Below, piece by piece: positions 4,895-7,241 of a DNA stretch of 7,241 nt (positions are counted from its first letter, which is position 1; the number at the start of each line of letters is the position of its first letter). The translations under genes and the position numbers were made by a program. Source of the DNA: Pseudomonadota bacterium (GTDB lineage Bacteria > Pseudomonadota > Gammaproteobacteria > Burkholderiales > Ferrovaceae); contig JAJYQG010000141.1 in the NCBI GenBank assembly GCA_021794775.1, forward strand, positions 1-7,241. The letters run 5' to 3'. The notes beneath the pieces were generated by a model, which was not told the origin of the DNA, ran no database searches, and saw only the letters and a list, made by a program, of their open reading frames with translations.

Positions 4895-7186
4895 ATGAAA
4901 CGTACGCGATGGTGGGGGGTGTGGTGTGCTGGCTGGCTGGTGGTCAGTCTACCGGGCTGGGCGGCCGCCCCCGTGGCTCAGGCGTTGGCGCAACCGGCGT
5001 TGATGACGCTGAATTTCGTCAACGCCGATCTGGAAGGCGTGGTCAGAACGGTGGCCGACGCTGCTGGGGTGGCGATTCTGGTGGATCCTCGTGTAAAAGG
5101 AACCGTGAGCCTGGTGTCCGACCGACCGGTAAGCGCACCGGAAGCGCTGGACCTGTTGGCGGCCAGCCTGCGCATGCAGGGTTTTGCCATGGTTCGCAGC
5201 GAAGGGAGCTACCGCGTGGTTCCCGAAGCCGAAGCCAAGCTGCAAGGCAGTGGTGTGAGCAGCGATGAGCGGGGCGTGGGAGGAGGACGGGGACCCTTGC
5301 CCAGTGGCAATCAGGTGGAAACCCGGGTATTCCACCTGCGTTACGAGTCGGCCAATAATCTGGTGCCTGTGTTGCGACCCTTGGTGGCTCCCAACAATGC
5401 GATCACGGCCTATCCGGCCAACAACACGCTGGTGGTGACCGATTATGCCGAGAATCTCGCGCGTCTGACCCATCTCATCGACACACTCGATGTGCCTCAG
5501 GTCGGTGATGCCGAGGTCATTCCACTGCACGATGCGTTGGCCATTGATCTGGCGCCGCTGATCAACCGCTTGAGCGATCCTGGCAATGGCGGGGATGCCA
5601 GCCTCAAGCCGGTGGTATTGGCCGAACCACGCACCAACAGCCTGATCGTGCGAGCACCGACGGCCACGCGAACACAGCAGTTGCGCGATCTTGTGCTCAA
5701 ACTGGATGCGCCCACGGCGCAACCCGGCAACATCTGGGTGGTGCGACTGCGCAATGCCGAGGCCCTCAAGCTGGCCAAGACGTTGCGCGGCATCGTCACC
5801 GCCGATGGTTCGGTAGGCGCTGGAGCAGGCAGCCAGGATGCCGGCATTTCTTCTTCCCTGGGCAGTCCTTTTGGTGGTGCCGGTATCGGCGCCAACAATG
5901 GAACGGCGCAGCCGGGTTCCTCGTCCGGGGCCGCGCCCACCCAAGGCGCATCGTCGACTTCCTCACCCGGCAGTGCCCTGGGGGGCACATCGGCGCTGTC
6001 GGCAGGCGGATCGGCGGGCAACGTGGCCAACCAGGCTGCCGGTGGGGCGGGGGGAGCGTTGCCCGCCGGCATGATCCAGGCCGATGTGGCGACCAACTCT
6101 TTGATCATTACCGCCAACGAGCGGGTATACCGCAACCTGCGCCAGGTGATCGACCGACTCGATGCACGCCGTCCGCAGATTTATGTCGAATCGATGATCG
6201 TCGAGGTATCGAGCAACAAGACAGAGGAGTTTGGCACGCAGCTGCAGGCGCTCATCGGTGGTGGTTCAACCCAGACCTTTGCCGGAACCAGTTTCAATGC
6301 GGCCAATGCCGGCGGAAACATCGTGTCGCTGGGGTCGCAAACCAGCAGTCTGCTCAACCTGGGGGCCGGTGCGACGACGCCGCTGGTGACGCCGTCCGCC
6401 GGAACCAATCTGGCTGTGCTGCATTCCTTCAACGGCGTGATGGGCATGGCCGGTTTGGTACGCGCCGTGAGCTTGATCAGTGGCGTGAATGTGCTGTCGA
6501 CGCCGAATCTGCTGACACTCGATAACGAGCCAGCGCAGATCGTCATCGCCGAGAATGTGCCTCTGGTCTCGGGGTCTTATGCGCAAACGGGGCTGACGGG
6601 GACGATCAGCCCCTTCACCACGGTGGATCGCAAGGATATTGGACTGATTCTGCGCATCAAACCACAGATTTCCGAGGGCGGCTTGGTCAAATTGCAGATT
6701 TACGAAGAATCGTCGGCCATCGATGCCACGACCTTGAACAATGTCAATGGGCCGAGTTACACCAAGCGTTCGGTGGACTCCAGCGTGCTGGTGCAGGATG
6801 GGCAATTGATCGTACTGGGTGGGTTGTTGTCGGACAATTACTCCGACTCCATGGAGAAAACACCCTGGTTGGCCGATGTTCCCTACCTTGGGGCGTTGTT
6901 TCGCTATGAGTCGAAAGCCCGCGTCAAAGACAATCTGATGCTGTTTCTGCGGCCCTACGTGATTCGTGACAGTGAACAGAGCGATGCGTTGACCCGTGAC
7001 CGTTACGACTGGACCCGCGATATGCGCGATGGCGCCATGCCCAACGTGCGTGTTCTCTCCAATGAAACGCTGACGCCTCTTGCGCCTGCGCGAGGTGGTG
7101 GCGCTCCCTTCGTCGATCCCCTGCATGCGCTGCCATTGCCGACGGCAACGCCATTGCCTGGCGCGACATCGGGGCATGGACCGTGA
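4895..7186 (+). CDS. gspD: T2SS outer-membrane secretin GspD
   Basis: GspD forms the multimeric outer-membrane channel of the T2SS. A Sec signal peptide is visible: MKRTR, then a hydrophobic stretch, with likely cleavage near residues 23-30 (GWAA or AQA/L). N0 spans about residues 36-105 (LNFVNADLEGVVRTVAD), N1 about 143-206, N2 about 207-280 and N3 about 280-425. N3 is split by an 89-residue Gly/Ser/Ala-rich segment (305-393). The secretin domain starts near residue 427 with QIYVESMIVEV. It contains NVLSTPNLLTLDNEPAQ (532-548), VPLVSG (555-560) in the gate region, VDRKDIGLILRIKPQI, and VLVQDGQLIVLGGLLSD, and ends at RPYVIRD (686-692). A 71-residue Pro-rich tail follows. No lipobox Cys is seen. 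The length of 763 residues is within the family range. The start follows gspN by 22 bases; ATG 4874 and 4889 are alternatives. Confidence 0.95.
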   Translation: MKRTRWWGVWCAGWLVVSLPGWAAAPVAQALAQPALMTLNFVNADLEGVVRTVADAAGVAILVDPRVKGTVSLVSDRPVSAPEALDLLAASLRMQGFAMVRSEGSYRVVPEAEAKLQGSGVSSDERGVGGGRGPLPSGNQVETRVFHLRYESANNLVPVLRPLVAPNNAITAYPANNTLVVTDYAENLARLTHLIDTLDVPQVGDAEVIPLHDALAIDLAPLINRLSDPGNGGDASLKPVVLAEPRTNSLIVRAPTATRTQQLRDLVLKLDAPTAQPGNIWVVRLRNAEALKLAKTLRGIVTADGSVGAGAGSQDAGISSSLGSPFGGAGIGANNGTAQPGSSSGAAPTQGASSTSSPGSALGGTSALSAGGSAGNVANQAAGGAGGALPAGMIQADVATNSLIITANERVYRNLRQVIDRLDARRPQIYVESMIVEVSSNKTEEFGTQLQALIGGGSTQTFAGTSFNAANAGGNIVSLGSQTSSLLNLGAGATTPLVTPSAGTNLAVLHSFNGVMGMAGLVRAVSLISGVNVLSTPNLLTLDNEPAQIVIAENVPLVSGSYAQTGLTGTISPFTTVDRKDIGLILRIKPQISEGGLVKLQIYEESSAIDATTLNNVNGPSYTKRSVDSSVLVQDGQLIVLGGLLSDNYSDSMEKTPWLADVPYLGALFRYESKARVKDNLMLFLRPYVIRDSEQSDALTRDRYDWTRDMRDGAMPNVRVLSNETLTPLAPARGGGAPFVDPLHALPLPTATPLPGATSGHGP

Positions 7187-7241
7187 CGCTTCGCGCGCGC
7201 CCAGGAGCCCAGGCCGCACGCTTGCTGCCTTTTGCCTTTGC
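7183..7241 (+). CDS. gspE: T2SS assembly ATPase GspE, 5' end only
   Basis: Only 19 complete codons are present before the window ends. The GTG overlaps the gspD stop (GTGA). The peptide, read with Met at the start, is MTLRARPGAQAARLLPFAF. The RLLPFAF segment resembles the N-terminal motif of GspE (RLPFxFA-like), the part that docks on GspL. GspE is the cytoplasmic hexameric ATPase that powers pseudopilus assembly, and it commonly lies directly after gspD. No Walker motifs can be checked in this fragment. The call rests on the short motif, the overlap and gene order. Confidence 0.72.
   Translation, partial: MTLRARPGAQAARLLPFAF

Noticed and set aside
4949..5944. 331-codon minus-strand open frame opposite gspD
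   Set aside because: It is antisense to the conserved N0-N3 region of the secretin, with composition typical of a shadow frame and no recognisable domain.
6266..7219. 317-codon minus-strand open frame opposite the 3' part of gspD
   Set aside because: It is antisense to the highly conserved secretin domain and has low-quality composition rich in Arg, His and Gln, with no motif that I recognise.

Overview
The window is a single, gap-free, one-directional stretch of a type II secretion system (T2SS, general secretory pathway) operon. All genes lie on the + strand and run gspG, gspI, gspJ, gspK, gspL, gspM, gspN, gspD, followed by the first 59 bases of gspE. The DNA is fairly GC-rich, the outer-membrane secretin shows a Gram-negative cell plan, and the family set is typical of Proteobacteria (gamma or beta). 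I cannot name the genus from sequence alone.

Layout: bases 1-134 hold no gene I can identify and may be the tail of an upstream gene and/or the operon leader. Bases 135-2571 encode four pseudopilins: the major one, GspG, and the minor ones GspI, GspJ and GspK. Each has an N-terminal prepilin-type cleavage site after Gly. Bases 2568-4872 encode the inner-membrane platform proteins GspL and GspM and the accessory protein GspN. Bases 4895-7186 encode the secretin GspD with signal peptide, N0-N1-N2-N3 and C-terminal secretin domain. A GTG at 7183, overlapping the gspD stop, opens gspE, the cytoplasmic assembly ATPase, which runs out of the window.

The genes are packed with overlaps of 1-29 bases or gaps of 1-22 bases. 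Several junctions are ATGA or GTGA overlaps, so translational coupling of one polycistronic mRNA is likely. No terminator, tRNA, rRNA, CRISPR array, insertion sequence or other mobile element was seen. In the working machine, GspE drives the GspL/GspM platform, pseudopilins assemble into a periplasmic pseudopilus with the GspI-J-K tip, and folded substrates leave through the GspD channel.

This is mostly a known system. The points worth a second look are the absence of gspH between gspG and gspI (and of gspC from the window), a three-residue GspJ leader, a nine-G tract at the gspK/gspL junction, and a long Gly/Ser/Ala-rich insertion in GspD domain N3. I see no evidence of an undescribed system.
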